The notes beneath the pieces are model-generated. The model was not told where the DNA came from, did no database searches, and saw only the letters and a program-made list of their open reading frames with translations. Shown here piece by piece: positions 1 to 9,367 of a DNA stretch of 64,000 nucleotides (positions within the stretch are counted from its first letter, which is position 1; every line of letters begins with the position of its first letter). The DNA is taken from assembly GCA_027943245.1 (NCBI GenBank), contig JANDJZ010001747.1, forward strand, positions 62,001-126,000, in the 5' to 3' direction. This DNA is from Acanthamoeba sp. SK_2022b (taxonomy: Eukaryota > Discosea > Longamoebia > Acanthamoebidae). A program made the position numbers and the translations under genes.

Positions 1-34
1 CAAAACCCAGCATAGAAGGATCAATAACTTTCAT
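1..34 (-). CDS. 5' end of an unidentified gene, cut by the window edge
   Basis: An ATG on the minus strand at 34 follows an ideal ribosome binding site (AAGGAG at about 41-46, six bases upstream) and opens a frame reading MKVIDPSMLGF before the window ends. The eleven residues are too few to name the family. The strong RBS and the AT-rich upstream sequence suggest a real start. The gene reads away from the tRNA-Thr. Confidence 0.5.
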   Translation of the reverse strand, partial: MKVIDPSMLGF

Positions 35-769
35 AAACAACTCCTTTTGATGATGAAACAACAGTGTGTAAAGTTATGTAAAGCGACTAATTATTAACCC
101 ACACAACGTGAGGTTTCAAGGAGAAATTGTTAGAAAATTTTAAGTTTTTCATTACTAGATCATCATTCGCAGGGCTGACTGCACTCCGGCGACGCCCGGT
201 TAAAAATGACAGGGTAGCAATACTGACGTTATCCAGTACACCCTTTATGCATAGGATATTTGATCCGAGTATGTCTGTTTTCGCATCTGATGAGAAAAAG
301 AACGAAAATGGCATAGCGGTTATATACTCCATATGCCACACATCTGCATACTAGACCTATGCCTTATAGGCCATGAAATCAGGAAGACATCATGCAAACT
401 GTATCAATTTTTAAAATGACAATAACAATACCGCTAAAAATGGCAACCTGAGATATACATTGGCCAGTCTATTTTTGCCCACTTAAAATGACCGCTTAGA
501 CTTGTTCCGAAGTAACCTGTTGTGGCCGCTCTCTAATGTATTCCGTCAGCGAGCGCGCTATGATTTCCTATGCTTCACTCAGGATTCTGAACAGATAATG
601 TCCGATAAGTCCTGCTCTTCAACCCACTGCCCCTGTGGCAAATCCGGTCAGCACCTTTATGATCATCAACCAAGGCAAGCAATATAACTGCGTAATCTCC
701 AGCTCGAATAAAATGATGAGCAAAGAGATGCGCGGCAAGATGATGATGAAAAAACAGTAGCGGAATGAA
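35..769. other. AT-rich intergenic or accessory stretch without a convincing gene
   Basis: This stretch is poorer in GC than the core genes to its right. Short overlapping frames exist on both strands (for example 127-354 and 502-687 on plus, 87-341 on minus), but they compete with one another and encode nothing recognisable. The only one with an RBS-like sequence starts at a TTG with just three bases of spacing. The stretch lies on the 3' side of tRNA-Thr, where elements integrate in E. coli. I found no integrase and no repeat of the tRNA 3' end. Confidence 0.4.
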
Positions 770-802
770 AAGCGGCGCTCCCCTTAACAGGAAGCGCCGC
801 CA
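770..802 (-). terminator. Rho-independent terminator of the TM2 gene
   Basis: An inverted repeat with an 8-bp core (GCGGCGCT / AGCGCCGC, extended by C-G pairs) lies ten bases past the stop codon of the TM2 gene. On the minus strand it is followed by CTTTTCATT. Confidence 0.7.
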
Positions 803-811
803 GAAAACGCG

Positions 812-1030
812 TTAAATCAGACCAGGGTTGTATTTCTGGTTGAACTTCTCTTCCGATTGGAACAAATAAATAATGCCTTCGATAAAGCCGACAATCGCCG
901 GGATCCCCGTCCAGCAGAACAGCAGGTAGAACAGCCCCCACCACTTCATGCCTAAGTAAAACTTGTGAATGCCCAACCCACCCAGGAAGATGGCCAGCAG
1001 GGCCGCCGCGAGCTTGTCTTTTCTGCTCAT
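812..1030 (-). CDS. TM2 domain-containing small membrane protein
   Basis: The 72-residue protein has the TM2 layout: a charged start (MSRKDK), a first hydrophobic segment at about residues 8-26 containing the family signature GGLGIHKFYLG, a short turn, and a second hydrophobic segment at about 31-56. It is expected to sit in the inner membrane as a helical hairpin. The biochemical role of bacterial TM2 proteins is not established. It is a single-gene unit with its own terminator at 770-802, and it lies between tRNA-Thr and the accessory edge, so it may be core or imported. An RBS-like AGGAG lies in the sequence upstream of the ATG at 1030. Confidence 0.85.
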   Translation of the reverse strand: MSRKDKLAAALLAIFLGGLGIHKFYLGMKWWGLFYLLFCWTGIPAIVGFIEGIIYLFQSEEKFNQKYNPGLI

Positions 1031-1226
1031 AGTGCACTTCTCCTAACTTCTCACCGAACCACCGGCATGTCCAAAAAACGGATGCCGCTCCACAGAGCGC
1101 CACATCACAATGCTTGAGGAGAAAAACATTCATCCATCAAGACTCAACAGGGGTAATTATAACAGCGGATGATTAAACGGTTGTTTAACCGGCGAAAAGG
1201 TAAGCAAAGGGAATCTGAAGGAGAGG

Positions 1227-1302
1227 TGGTGCCGATAATAGGAGTCGAACCTACGACCTTCGCATTACGAATGCGCTGCTCTACCAACTGAGCTATATCG
1301 GC
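1227..1302 (-). tRNA. thrW: tRNA-Thr (anticodon CGT)
   Basis: The minus strand reads as a 76-nt tRNA ending in an encoded CCA. It has a 7-bp acceptor stem (GCCGATA), a TTGGTAGAGC D-loop region, an anticodon loop TTCGTAA with anticodon CGT, and GTTCGACTC in the T-arm. The position next to proA matches thrW of E. coli, whose 3' end is a known phage attachment site. The gene is complete. Confidence 0.97.
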
Positions 1303-1343
1303 ATCGAGCCGGGCCTGCGGGGCAAGCCGGAAGTGCGTTGAAC

Positions 1344-1372
1344 AAGGTAGACCTGTGCACGAAATGAGTCAA
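1344..1372 (-). promoter_or_regulatory. Candidate sigma-70 promoter of tRNA-Thr
   Basis: On the minus strand a -35 hexamer TTGACT (1367-1372) is followed after 17 bases by TACCTT (1344-1349), about 40 bases upstream of the tRNA 5' end. The -10 match is only moderate. Confidence 0.45.
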
Positions 1373-1432
1373 TAGCCGCCGGGGCGTTTGGTTGTTTTGC
1401 AAGCAGCCACACTGCCGCGCGTTGGCCCTTCC

Positions 1433-1466
1433 AAAAAAATCAGGACGCAGCACGCTGCGCCCTGAC
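1433..1466 (-). terminator. Terminator of the proBA operon
   Basis: On the minus strand the sequence reads TCAGGGCGCAGC, a two-base gap, GCTGCGTCCTGA and a run of seven T. The stem is a near-perfect 12 bp. It lies 24 bases past the proA stop codon. Confidence 0.9.
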
Positions 1467-1489
1467 GTATTTACTACCGCAATCCGGCC

Positions 1490-2743
1490 TTAGCTGCGCA
1501 CCAGATCGTCGCCGTAGCCGATCCACTTGTAGGTGGTCAGCGCGTCCAGGCCCATCGGGCCGCGGGCGTGCAGTTTCTGGGTGCTTACCGCCACTTCCGC
1601 GCCCAGGCCGAACTGGCCGCCGTCGGTGAAACGGGTGCTGGCGTTGACGTACACCGCCGAGGAGTCCACCGCGCGCACGAAGTGCTCGGCGCTGCTCAGC
1701 GAGCGGGTGAGGATCGCGTCGGAGTGGTTGGTGCCGTGGGTGCGGATGTGGTCGATGGCCTGATCGATATCGTCCACCAGCAGCACGTTCAGATCCAGCG
1801 ACAGCCATTCGTCGTCGTAATCTTCCGCGTTCACCGGCACCACCGTCGCCGGGCCGCCCTGCAGCAGCGGCAGCGCGTTTTCCGCCGCGTGCAGCGTCAC
1901 GCCCGCCGCCGCCATTTTGGCGCTCAGCGCCGGCAGGAACTCGGTGGCGATGCTGCGGTTCACCAGCAGCGTCTCCAGCGAGTTACAGGCGCTCGGGCGC
2001 TGGATCTTGGCGTTTTCAATCACCGTCAGCGCCTTGTCGAAATCGACGTCGGCATCCACGTAGGTATGGCACACGCCGATGCCGCCGGTGATTACCGGGA
2101 TGGTCGATTGCTCGCGGCACAGCTTGTGCAGGCCGGCGCCGCCGCGCGGGATCAGCATGTCGACATAGCGATCCAGGCGCAGCAGTTCGTTCACCAGCGC
2201 ACGATCCGGACTGTCGATCGCCTGCACCGCCGCCGCCGGCAGGCCGCACTGTTCCAGCGCCTGCTGGATCACTTTCACCGTCGCCTGGTTGGTGTTGTGC
2301 GTCTCTTTACCGCCGCGCAGGATCACCGCGTTGCCGGTTTTCAGGCACAGGCTGGCGACGTCGATGGTGACGTTCGGCCGCGCCTCGTAAATCACGCCGA
2401 TCACGCCGAGCGGCACCCGGCGGCGCTCCAGCTTCAGCCCGCTGTCCAGCAGGTTGCCGTCCAGCACGTGGCCGACCGGATCGTTCAGGCGGCACACCTG
2501 GCGCACGTCGTTGGCGATCGCCGCCAGCCGCGCCGGCGTCAACAGCAGGCGATCGAGCAGCGCTTCGCTCATGCCGGTGGCGCGCGCCTGCGCCATGTCT
2601 TGTTCGTTCGCCAGCAGGATCGCTTCGCTGCTGGCTTCCAGCCTGTCGGCCATCACCGACAGCACCTGATTCTTCTTCGCCGTGCTCAGCACCGCCAGCT
2701 GCCAGGAGGCCTGCTTGGCGGCCTTCCCCATCTGCTCCAGCAT
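1490..2743 (-). CDS. proA: Gamma-glutamyl phosphate reductase (glutamate-5-semialdehyde dehydrogenase)
   Basis: ProA carries out the second step of proline synthesis: NADPH-dependent reduction of gamma-glutamyl phosphate to glutamate-5-semialdehyde. The protein matches the family end to end, including the cofactor region ILRGGKE, the block [21 protein letters not shown] and the catalytic-cysteine region ([13 protein letters not shown]). The ATG at 2743 is preferred over a GTG at 2749 because AAGGAG lies five bases before the ATG; this gives 417 residues, the usual length. It lies nine bases downstream of the proB stop, so the two genes form one operon, and the pair probably acts as a complex that channels the labile phosphate. 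Confidence 0.97.
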   Translation of the reverse strand: MLEQMGKAAKQASWQLAVLSTAKKNQVLSVMADRLEASSEAILLANEQDMAQARATGMSEALLDRLLLTPARLAAIANDVRQVCRLNDPVGHVLDGNLLDSGLKLERRRVPLGVIGVIYEARPNVTIDVASLCLKTGNAVILRGGKETHNTNQATVKVIQQALEQCGLPAAAVQAIDSPDRALVNELLRLDRYVDMLIPRGGAGLHKLCREQSTIPVITGGIGVCHTYVDADVDFDKALTVIENAKIQRPSACNSLETLLVNRSIATEFLPALSAKMAAAGVTLHAAENALPLLQGGPATVVPVNAEDYDDEWLSLDLNVLLVDDIDQAIDHIRTHGTNHSDAILTRSLSSAEHFVRAVDSSAVYVNASTRFTDGGQFGLGAEVAVSTQKLHARGPMGLDALTTYKWIGYGDDLVRS

Positions 2744-2752
2744 GCTCACTCC

Positions 2753-3856
2753 TTAACTGACAATCATATCGTCGCGGTGCACTGCCACCGGACCGTATTC
2801 ATAACCGAGGATCTCGCTGATTTCCTGCGAGTGGTGCCCGGCGATCATGCGCATCGCGTCGCTGTTGTAGCGGCTGACGCCGTGCGCCAGATCGCGCCCC
2901 GCCAGGTTGCGAATGCGGATCACTTCGCCGCGCGAGAAGTCGCCCTTCACTTCGCGAATGCCCTTCGGCAGCAGCGAGCTGCCGCGCGCCATCATCGCTT
3001 CCACCGCGCCATCGTCGACGGTGATCTCACCGGCCGGCGGCGCACCGAAGATCCAGCGCTTGCGGTTTTCCAGCGGGGTTTCCAGCGCGTGGAAACGGGT
3101 GCCCACCGGTTTGCCTTCGATCACGTCCGCCACCACGCCCGGCTTGCTGCCCGCGGCGATCACCACGTCGATGCCGGCGCGGCAGGCCACGTCGGCCGCC
3201 TGCAGCTTGGTGCCCATGCCGCCGGTGCCCAGGCCGGAGACGCTGTCGCCGGCGATGGCACGCAGCGCGTCGTCGATACCGTGCACTTCACGGATCAGTT
3301 CGGCCTGCGGGTTGTTGCGCGGATCGGCGGTGTAGAGGCCCTGCTGATCGGTCAGCAGCAGCAGTTTATCGGCCCCGGCCAGAATGGCCGCCAGCGCCGA
3401 TAGGTTATCGTTGTCGCCCACCTTGATTTCGGCGGTGGCGACGGCGTCGTTCTCATTGATTACCGGCACGATGCGGTTGTCCAGCAGCGCCGTCATGGTG
3501 TCGCGCGCGTTGAGGAAGCGCTCGCGGTCTTCCAGATCGGCGCGCGTCAGCAGCATCTGCCCGACGTGGATGCCGTAAATGGAGAACAGCTGTTCCCACA
3601 GCTGGATCAGCCGGCTCTGCCCCACCGCCGCCAGCAGCTGCTTGGAAGCGATAGTGGCGGGCAGTTCGGGGTAGCCCAGGTGTTCGCGCCCGGCGGCGAT
3701 GGCGCCGGAGGTGACGATGACGATGCGGTGGCCCGCGGCGTGTTGCTGCGCGCACTGGCGCACCAATTCGACGATGTGGGCGCGGTTCAGACGCAGCGAT
3801 CCGCCGGTCAACACGCTGGTGCCCAATTTCACAACCAATGTCTGGCTGCCGTTCAT
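2753..3856 (-). CDS. proB: Glutamate 5-kinase
   Basis: ProB phosphorylates glutamate to gamma-glutamyl phosphate, the committed and proline-inhibited step of proline synthesis. The 367 residues equal the E. coli length when translation starts at the ATG at 3856 ([19 protein letters not shown]). The amino-acid kinase domain fills about residues 1-260 and includes the nucleotide-binding [17 protein letters not shown]-terminal PUA domain follows (about 275-355). The frame stays open for 27 codons further upstream, but that part resembles no ProB. The gene is cotranscribed with proA. E. coli has phoE between crl and proB; here the two are direct neighbours. Confidence 0.96.
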   Translation of the reverse strand: MNGSQTLVVKLGTSVLTGGSLRLNRAHIVELVRQCAQQHAAGHRIVIVTSGAIAAGREHLGYPELPATIASKQLLAAVGQSRLIQLWEQLFSIYGIHVGQMLLTRADLEDRERFLNARDTMTALLDNRIVPVINENDAVATAEIKVGDNDNLSALAAILAGADKLLLLTDQQGLYTADPRNNPQAELIREVHGIDDALRAIAGDSVSGLGTGGMGTKLQAADVACRAGIDVVIAAGSKPGVVADVIEGKPVGTRFHALETPLENRKRWIFGAPPAGEITVDDGAVEAMMARGSSLLPKGIREVKGDFSRGEVIRIRNLAGRDLAHGVSRYNSDAMRMIAGHHSQEISEILGYEYGPVAVHRDDMIVS

Positions 3857-3918
3857 AGTATTTCTGCCGTGTGTAATGATGAGAAGAAGAGTGCAAAGGT
3901 CTTTGTAACAGGAGAGAC

Positions 3919-3942
3919 GCGTTATGCCAACAGGCACAACGC
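3919..3942. terminator. Hairpin between crl and proB
   Basis: The arms GCGTTATGCC and GGCACAACGC flank an AACA loop, giving nine of ten pairs. It lies 30 bases past the crl stop and 63 bases before the proB start. No long T-run follows, so it may be a weak crl terminator or part of the proB leader. Confidence 0.35.
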
Positions 3943-3972
3943 GAAATCAGCACAATACGTGGTCAAACGGGG

Positions 3973-4374
3973 TCAGGCGGAGAGTTTGATCAGTTTTTCT
4001 TTGAAATCGTCGGCGGGTTCCAGCCCCAGTTCCATGGTCGCCAGCAGTTCGCCCAGGCGGCGATGGAAGTCGCGCAGGGTGTCTTCCAGCTTGGCGTTCA
4101 CTTCATCATCCTTAATGTTTTGCGCCGTCCAGTCGCCTTCCTTGTCGAACAGGCCGAATTGGTACGAATAGGTGAAGCGCGCCTCTTCCGCCTGCAGCTC
4201 CATCCACCAGCCCCAGAACTCACGCTTTTCCGGAGCGGGCTTTACATTGACGCAGACGGCCAAACAATCAAAGAAAAACCGGTCGTTCTCACATTGCCCT
4301 TCACGCAGGTACGGCCCCAAGCTGGCAAAACGTTTCATTAGTCGGCTTTTAGGGTGACCACTCGGTAACGTCAT
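3973..4374 (-). CDS. crl: Sigma-S-binding transcription factor Crl
   Basis: Crl binds RpoS and promotes formation of the sigma-S RNA polymerase holoenzyme, which raises expression of stationary-phase and curli genes. The 133 residues start with the family signature [12 protein letters not shown] and contain the conserved central block [16 protein letters not shown] followed by EFWGWWMEL. The start is secured by GGAGG eight bases upstream. The gene lies between frsA and proB, all on the minus strand, as in E. coli apart from the missing phoE. No anomaly is visible. Confidence 0.96.
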   Translation of the reverse strand: MTLPSGHPKSRLMKRFASLGPYLREGQCENDRFFFDCLAVCVNVKPAPEKREFWGWWMELQAEEARFTYSYQFGLFDKEGDWTAQNIKDDEVNAKLEDTLRDFHRRLGELLATMELGLEPADDFKEKLIKLSA

Positions 4375-4434
4375 TCTCTAACCTCCTCAATGTAGACCAC
4401 TCTTTTTAACAAACTGTTAAAATTTAGCAACTAA

Positions 4435-5682
4435 TTAACGCATTTTGTCCCTCAGCCAACCGGACATCTGCAGCAACGCCCGGTGGAAGCTGTCGTAAAC
4501 CGGGGTGCGCGGGATGGCGACCAGCTTGCCGCTCACCGAGGAGGTGACGATCAGCTGCGACTCCTCTTTCGGGCTGAGCGTATCGCGCTCCCAGTAGCCG
4601 GAGATCATCGGCGTTGGGCAGCGGCGCCCCAGCAGCCCCTGCATTTTCAGCGAGTAGCTGTTCAGCTCCACCTTCAGCACGTTGTCGGAAGCGTTGGCCA
4701 TGCCCATGCGACTGGCCAGCACATCCATATACATGTCCGGCACGTTCAGCTGGGTGCTGCTGTCGCACAGCAGGCGATGCACCACCGGCCCCAGGCAGGC
4801 CACGCCGCGCAGCCGCTGCGGCTCCAGGTAGGCCAATCGCACCGCCACGTTGGCGCCGAAGCGGAAGCCAAAGGCGCTCACCCGCTGATGGTCCACCCAC
4901 GGCACCGAGGCCAGCTGGATCAGCACCTGTTGGTGCAGGTAGCTGGAGTCCTGCGTCAGCTTCCATTTGCAGGAGGAGCCGATCGACGGCATGTCGAGCG
5001 TCAGCATGGCGATGCCGTGCGGCGCCAGGTAATCGCGGAACAGGCGGTGGTAGTCGGTCTGCAGCGTGTCGAGGCTGCCGCACATCAGCACCGTCGGGAA
5101 CGGCGCTTCGCCCTTCTCCGGCATGTGCAGGAAACCGGTGACGCTGCCGCCGCCCTCGATGCGAAACTCCAGCTCTTTCAGCTGATACGGCAGCAGCAGC
5201 GCTGCCTCTTCGTAAGCGCGGTTGGCGAGCATCTCCGCCTGTTCGGCCAGCTCGTCGCCCTTCAGGTGCGGGTAACCGGCGATGCTGTACAGGCTCGCGG
5301 CCTTCAGCCAGTATTCGCCGCCGAGCAGCGGATCCTGCTGCTCCGTCGCCCGCTGCTGCCACCGCATACCCTGATGGATCCACTCGTAGATCCAGTTGCC
5401 GTTGCGGTAGCCCACCACGGTATCCAGCCGCTGCGGATTGCTGCGCTCGGCGTCCGAGGCGGCGATGCGCGCCAGCACTTCGTGGATTTCGATCGGGCTG
5501 ACGCCGCGCCAGGCCCACAGCAGCGGATTCAGCATGCGGTACCAGTTGCCGGTGGTGTCGCCTTCCAACGCGGAATGCATGGCGGCGCTCACTTTGTTGC
5601 GCGCGCGCAGCACCAGCGTCGAGGTTTCAGGGTGTTTGAATTTGGGCTTGAAAAGAATTTCAGAAAGGTTGGCCTGTGCCAT
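4435..5682 (-). CDS. frsA: FrsA (YafA), alpha/beta-hydrolase-fold esterase
   Basis: FrsA (fermentation-respiration switch protein) was described in Vibrio and E. coli as a partner of enzyme IIA-Glc that favours fermentation. Later work treats it as an esterase-like alpha/beta hydrolase, so its true role is debated. The 415-residue protein (E. coli 414) aligns throughout: an N-terminal helical part, then the hydrolase region with [23 protein letters not shown] (given here as two adjoining blocks) and [18 protein letters not shown], a nucleophile-elbow-like turn. The start at 5682 ([19 protein letters not shown]) follows the family; the frame is open 13 codons further upstream. Confidence 0.93.
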   Translation of the reverse strand: MAQANLSEILFKPKFKHPETSTLVLRARNKVSAAMHSALEGDTTGNWYRMLNPLLWAWRGVSPIEIHEVLARIAASDAERSNPQRLDTVVGYRNGNWIYEWIHQGMRWQQRATEQQDPLLGGEYWLKAASLYSIAGYPHLKGDELAEQAEMLANRAYEEAALLLPYQLKELEFRIEGGGSVTGFLHMPEKGEAPFPTVLMCGSLDTLQTDYHRLFRDYLAPHGIAMLTLDMPSIGSSCKWKLTQDSSYLHQQVLIQLASVPWVDHQRVSAFGFRFGANVAVRLAYLEPQRLRGVACLGPVVHRLLCDSSTQLNVPDMYMDVLASRMGMANASDNVLKVELNSYSLKMQGLLGRRCPTPMISGYWERDTLSPKEESQLIVTSSVSGKLVAIPRTPVYDSFHRALLQMSGWLRDKMR

Positions 5683-5780
5683 GGTAACAACAGCCTCCGT
5701 AAATCTGGCGATAGGCCGCAAAAGGCCTACTTAACTGGAGGTAGTGTACCTAACTCTGGCGGGATAAACCAAGATAACGC

Positions 5781-5805
5781 AAACGCCCGGCATAACCGGG
5801 CGTTT
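5781..5805 (-). terminator. Terminator downstream of gpt
   Basis: This is a perfect 10-bp inverted repeat (AAACGCCCGG / CCGGGCGTTT) with a five-base loop, 19 bases after the gpt stop. The A and T ends allow function in both directions, although only gpt reads into it. Confidence 0.8.
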
Positions 5806-5823
5806 GGCTGGAACGGGCTGGGC

Positions 5824-6282
5824 TTAGCGGCCGCCGATAGGGGGAACGAAGCTGACGCCCATGTCCCACGGCTGTTCGATCCAAGTGTCCTGCGGGATGT
5901 CGACCACGTAGTCGTCCACCAGCGGGCGGCCCGCCGGTTTGGCGAAGATGGTGACGAAATGCGCTTTCGGGTACATGTCGCGGATCGCTTTCGCGGTGCC
6001 GCCGGTATCCACCAGATCGTCCACGACGATGAAGCCTTCACCGTCGCCTTCGGCGCGCTTGAGCACTTTCATTTCGCGTTGGTTGTCATGGTCATAGCTG
6101 GAAATGCAGACGGTATCCACATAGCGGATGCCCAGTTCGCGCGCCAGCAGGCCCGCCGGTACCAGACCGCCGCGGCTTACGGCAATGATGCCTGTCCATT
6201 TGTCGGCAGGCAGCAGGCGATGCGCCAGCTTGCGTGCGTGCATTTGCAGCATATCCCAGGTAACAACGTATTTTTCGCTCAT
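5824..6282 (-). CDS. gpt: Xanthine-guanine phosphoribosyltransferase
   Basis: Gpt salvages guanine and xanthine by transferring phosphoribosyl from PRPP to give GMP and XMP. The 152 residues equal the E. coli enzyme. The type I PRTase PRPP loop reads [19 protein letters not shown] at about residues 84-102, and the flexible loop with SYDHDN lies upstream of it. The C-terminus ([11 protein letters not shown]) is typical. It is a single-gene unit divergent from pepD, with a perfect terminator behind it. Confidence 0.97.
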   Translation of the reverse strand: MSEKYVVTWDMLQMHARKLAHRLLPADKWTGIIAVSRGGLVPAGLLARELGIRYVDTVCISSYDHDNQREMKVLKRAEGDGEGFIVVDDLVDTGGTAKAIRDMYPKAHFVTIFAKPAGRPLVDDYVVDIPQDTWIEQPWDMGVSFVPPIGGR

Positions 6283-6620
6283 AGAATCGTGTCCCAGCCG
6301 GCGGTGAAGCGGCTTATTTTATAGTTCAGGGGAAAAAAGGTTGCGCGAGATTATAGAGACTGGCCGCATTGAATTCCAGCTGTACCGAGGAAAACCTCGC
6401 GATTTCCGCCGCGCGGCTTTCCGGTGATTGATGCTGAAAAAACGAACGTTCCCGCAGCGAAGCCGTGTGATCAAGCGCTTAAACCGCACAATACGGGGCG
6501 CGCACCGCCGGAAATAAAGTGATATTCTCTGATGATCGTGCCACGACGCACAGATGCCCACTCAACTTAACCGCGCGGCACGCCCGTCCTGTCGGAGCCT
6601 GCCGTCACAGGAGACTTATA

Positions 6621-8081
6621 GTGTCTGAATTGTCTCAGCTTTCGCCACAGCCGCTGTGGGATATTTTCGCCAAGATCTGTTCTATCCCACACCCTTCTTA
6701 TCATGAAGAAGCGCTGGCGCAGCACATCCTCACCTGGGCCAAAGAAAAGAACCTGCACGCCGAGCGCGATCGGGTCGGCAATATCCTGCTGCGCAAGCCG
6801 GCCACCAAAGGCATGGAAAACCGCAAGCCGGTCGCGCTGCAGGCGCACCTGGACATGGTGCCGCAAAAGAATAACGACACCGTGCACGACTTTGCCAAGG
6901 ATCCGATCCAGCCTTATATCGCCGGCGAGTGGGTGAAAGCGCGCGGCACCACGCTGGGCGCCGACAACGGCATCGGCATGGCCTCCGCCCTGGCGGTGCT
7001 GGCCGACGACAGCGTAGAGCACGGCCCGCTGGAAGTGCTGCTGACCATGACCGAAGAAGCGGGCATGGACGGCGCCTTCGGGCTGCAGCCGAACTGGCTG
7101 CAGGCGGACATCCTGATCAATACCGATTCCGAAGAGGAAGGCGAAATCTATATGGGTTGCGCCGGCGGTATCGACTTCATCACTACCCTGCCGCTGCAGC
7201 GCGAAGCGGTACCGGCCGGTTACCAAACCCTGAAGCTGACGCTCAAGGGCCTGAAAGGCGGCCACTCCGGCGCCGAGATCCACGTCGGGCTGGGCAACGC
7301 CAACAAGCTGCTGGCGCGCTTCCTGTTCGCCCATGCGGCGGCGCTGAACCTGCGCGTGCTGGATCTGAACGGCGGCACCCTGCGCAACGCCATCCCGCGT
7401 GAAGCCTCCGCGGTGGTTGCGGTGCCGGCGGACAAGGCCGACGCGCTGAAAGCCCTGAGCCAGGAGTTCTTGGCGGTGCTGCAGAACGAACTCTCCGCCA
7501 AAGAGAAGAACATCACCGTACTGTTGGAGCCGACCACCAGCGCTTCGCAGGCGCTGAGCGCCGACAGCCAGCAGCGCTTCCTGGCGCTGCTGAACGGCAC
7601 GCCGAACGGCGTGATCCGCATGAGCGACGCGGTAAAAGGCGTGGTGGAAACCTCGCTGAACGTCGGGGTGGTCACTACCAGCGAAAACGAAGCGGAAATC
7701 ATCTGCCTGATCCGCTCCCTGATCGACAGCGGCAAAGACTACGTGGTCGAGATGCTGACCGCGCTGGGCCAGCTGGCCGGCGCCAAGGTGGCACCGAAGG
7801 GCGGCTACCCGGGCTGGCAGCCGGACGCCGACTCGCCGGTGATGCACCTGGTGCGCGAGCTGTATCAGGAGCTGTTCGACAAGACGCCGAACATCATGGT
7901 GATCCACGCCGGTCTGGAATGCGGTCTGTTCAAAAAGCCGTATCCAGACATGGACATGGTATCGATCGGGCCAACCATCACCGGCCCGCACTCGCCGGAT
8001 GAGCAGGTGCATATCGAAAGCGTCGGTCTGTACTGGAAGCTGCTGACCTCGCTGCTGAAAGCGATCCCTGAGCGCGCGTAA
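6621..8081 (+). CDS. pepD: Cytosol non-specific dipeptidase (aminoacyl-histidine dipeptidase)
   Basis: PepD is a zinc-dependent M20-family peptidase that cleaves dipeptides such as carnosine-type Xaa-His in the cytoplasm. The start is GTG at 6621, preceded by AGGAG at 6609-6613 with seven bases of spacing. This gives 486 residues (E. coli 485); the open frame upstream is not conserved. Metal-site motifs are present: LQAHLDMVPQ, GADNGIGMA, MTEEAGMDGAFG and INTDSEEEGEIYMGC. The dimerisation domain (LKGLKGGHSGAEIHVGLGN) is intact, and IHAGLECGLF with GPTITGPHSPDE close the active site. Confidence 0.96.
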   Translation: MSELSQLSPQPLWDIFAKICSIPHPSYHEEALAQHILTWAKEKNLHAERDRVGNILLRKPATKGMENRKPVALQAHLDMVPQKNNDTVHDFAKDPIQPYIAGEWVKARGTTLGADNGIGMASALAVLADDSVEHGPLEVLLTMTEEAGMDGAFGLQPNWLQADILINTDSEEEGEIYMGCAGGIDFITTLPLQREAVPAGYQTLKLTLKGLKGGHSGAEIHVGLGNANKLLARFLFAHAAALNLRVLDLNGGTLRNAIPREASAVVAVPADKADALKALSQEFLAVLQNELSAKEKNITVLLEPTTSASQALSADSQQRFLALLNGTPNGVIRMSDAVKGVVETSLNVGVVTTSENEAEIICLIRSLIDSGKDYVVEMLTALGQLAGAKVAPKGGYPGWQPDADSPVMHLVRELYQELFDKTPNIMVIHAGLECGLFKKPYPDMDMVSIGPTITGPHSPDEQVHIESVGLYWKLLTSLLKAIPERA

Positions 8082-8097
8082 GCTGCGCGCTTAACGC

Positions 8098-8127
8098 AAA
8101 AAGCCGGCGACCGCCGGCTTTTTTATT
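8098..8127. terminator. Bidirectional terminator between pepD and dinB
   Basis: Arms GCCGGC (8103-8108) and GCCGGC (8113-8118) enclose a GACC loop, with five A before and a seven-T run after. It terminates pepD on plus. The dinB stop codon (8123-8125) lies inside the T-run, so on minus the hairpin directly follows dinB. Confidence 0.9.
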
Positions 8128-9184
8128 CCCAAGGCAGTGCCAGCTGCCGCTCCAGCTGCGGATCGAGCAGCGTCACATGCAGCCCCACCAGCCGCACGCC
8201 GCGCCCTTCGCGCCGCTCGCGCCACGCCTGCCGCGCCACCTCCAGCAAATCCTGCCGGTTCAGCACCGGGAACACGTGCTCCTGGGTGGTTTGCTGAAAA
8301 TCCTGAAACTTCAGCTTCACGCCCTGCCGGGCGATGTGCAGATCCGGCTTCACCTTGCGCAGCCGCATCTCCAGCTCGGGATAGAGTTTGTCGATAATCA
8401 GCGTTTCGCAGTCTTCCCAGTCGTGAATGTCTTCCGCCAGGGTGCGCTCCACCCCCACCGATTTGCGCAGCCGCTCCGACGAGATTTCGCGCCGATCGAT
8501 GCCCTGGCACCGCTCCCACAGCACCCGGCCGAATTTGCCGAAGCGCTTGAGCAGCTGCGCCAAATCGTATTGCTGCACGTCGGCGCAGGTGATAAGCCCC
8601 ACCTCTTCCAGCCGCTTGGCGGTCACCTTGCCGACGCCGGGGATCTTGCTGAGCGGCAGCTGTTGCAAAAACGCCGGCACCTGCGCCGGCGTGATCACGT
8701 ATTGCCCGTTCGGCTTGTTTATCTCGGAGGCGATTTTGGCGAGAAACTTGATCGGCGCGACGCCGGCCGAGGCGGTGAGGTTCAGTTCGTCGGCGATCGC
8801 CTGGCGGATCTCTTGGGCGATCAGCGTCGCCGAGCCATTGCATTGCGGGCTGTCGGTCACGTCGAGATAGGCTTCATCGAGCGACAGCGGCTCGATCAGC
8901 GGGGTATAGCGGGCGAAGATTTCGCGGATGTGCAGCGAGGCCTCTTTGTAGGCCGCCATGCGCCCCGGCAACAGGGTGAGGTGCGGGCACAGCTTGAGCG
9001 CCATTGCCGTGGACATGGCGCTGTGTACGCCGTAGCGCCGCGCCGGGTAGTTGGCGGTGCTGATCACCCCGCGGCGATCGGCGCTGCCGCCAATCGCCAG
9101 CGGGATATCGCGCAGGCTGGGATCGTCGCGCATTTCCACCGCCGCGAAGAAGCAGTCCATATCGACATGAATGATTTTACGCAT
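8123..9184 (-). CDS. dinB: DNA polymerase IV (translesion Y-family polymerase)
   Basis: DinB copies past damaged bases such as N2-guanine adducts as part of the SOS response. The 353 residues (E. coli 351) begin with [20 protein letters not shown], which carries the first catalytic aspartate. [12 protein letters not shown] provides the Asp-Glu pair. The palm and fingers are followed by the helix-hairpin-helix thumb ([15 protein letters not shown]) and the little-finger domain. The C-terminus (ERQLALPWE) differs from the E. coli beta-clamp-binding tail but sits in the same place. The start at 9184 is chosen by family comparison; a LexA box lies 18 bases upstream. The yafNOP genes of the E. coli operon are absent. 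Confidence 0.96.
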   Translation of the reverse strand: MRKIIHVDMDCFFAAVEMRDDPSLRDIPLAIGGSADRRGVISTANYPARRYGVHSAMSTAMALKLCPHLTLLPGRMAAYKEASLHIREIFARYTPLIEPLSLDEAYLDVTDSPQCNGSATLIAQEIRQAIADELNLTASAGVAPIKFLAKIASEINKPNGQYVITPAQVPAFLQQLPLSKIPGVGKVTAKRLEEVGLITCADVQQYDLAQLLKRFGKFGRVLWERCQGIDRREISSERLRKSVGVERTLAEDIHDWEDCETLIIDKLYPELEMRLRKVKPDLHIARQGVKLKFQDFQQTTQEHVFPVLNRQDLLEVARQAWRERREGRGVRLVGLHVTLLDPQLERQLALPWE

Positions 9185-9201
9185 CGCACCCTCCAGTAAC
9201 A

Positions 9202-9217
9202 CTGTATAAGTATACAG
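9202..9217. promoter_or_regulatory. LexA operator (SOS box) of dinB
   Basis: CTGT, eight bases (ATAAGTAT) and ACAG match the enterobacterial SOS box in both conserved half-sites. The box ends 18 bases from the dinB start codon, a normal repressing position. Confidence 0.92.
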
Positions 9218-9367
9218 TCAGATACCGAAAGCTCAAGGCCGCAGGATTCGACGAAAGCACCGTTTCCGCCAGATATTTCCGCGTTGTTAAAAAAGCTTAA
9301 TTTTTCAATAGTATGATTTCCGCCATCCCGTGCGGCTCACCACAACGATAACGACAAGGTACCCTAC

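Noticed and set aside
127..354. Small plus-strand frame at the left edge
   Set aside because: It starts at TTG with poor RBS spacing, is contradicted by an equally long frame on minus and has no recognisable content.
502..687. 61-codon plus-strand frame upstream of the TM2 gene
   Set aside because: No RBS, no conserved pattern, mixed composition. It cannot be supported as a gene.
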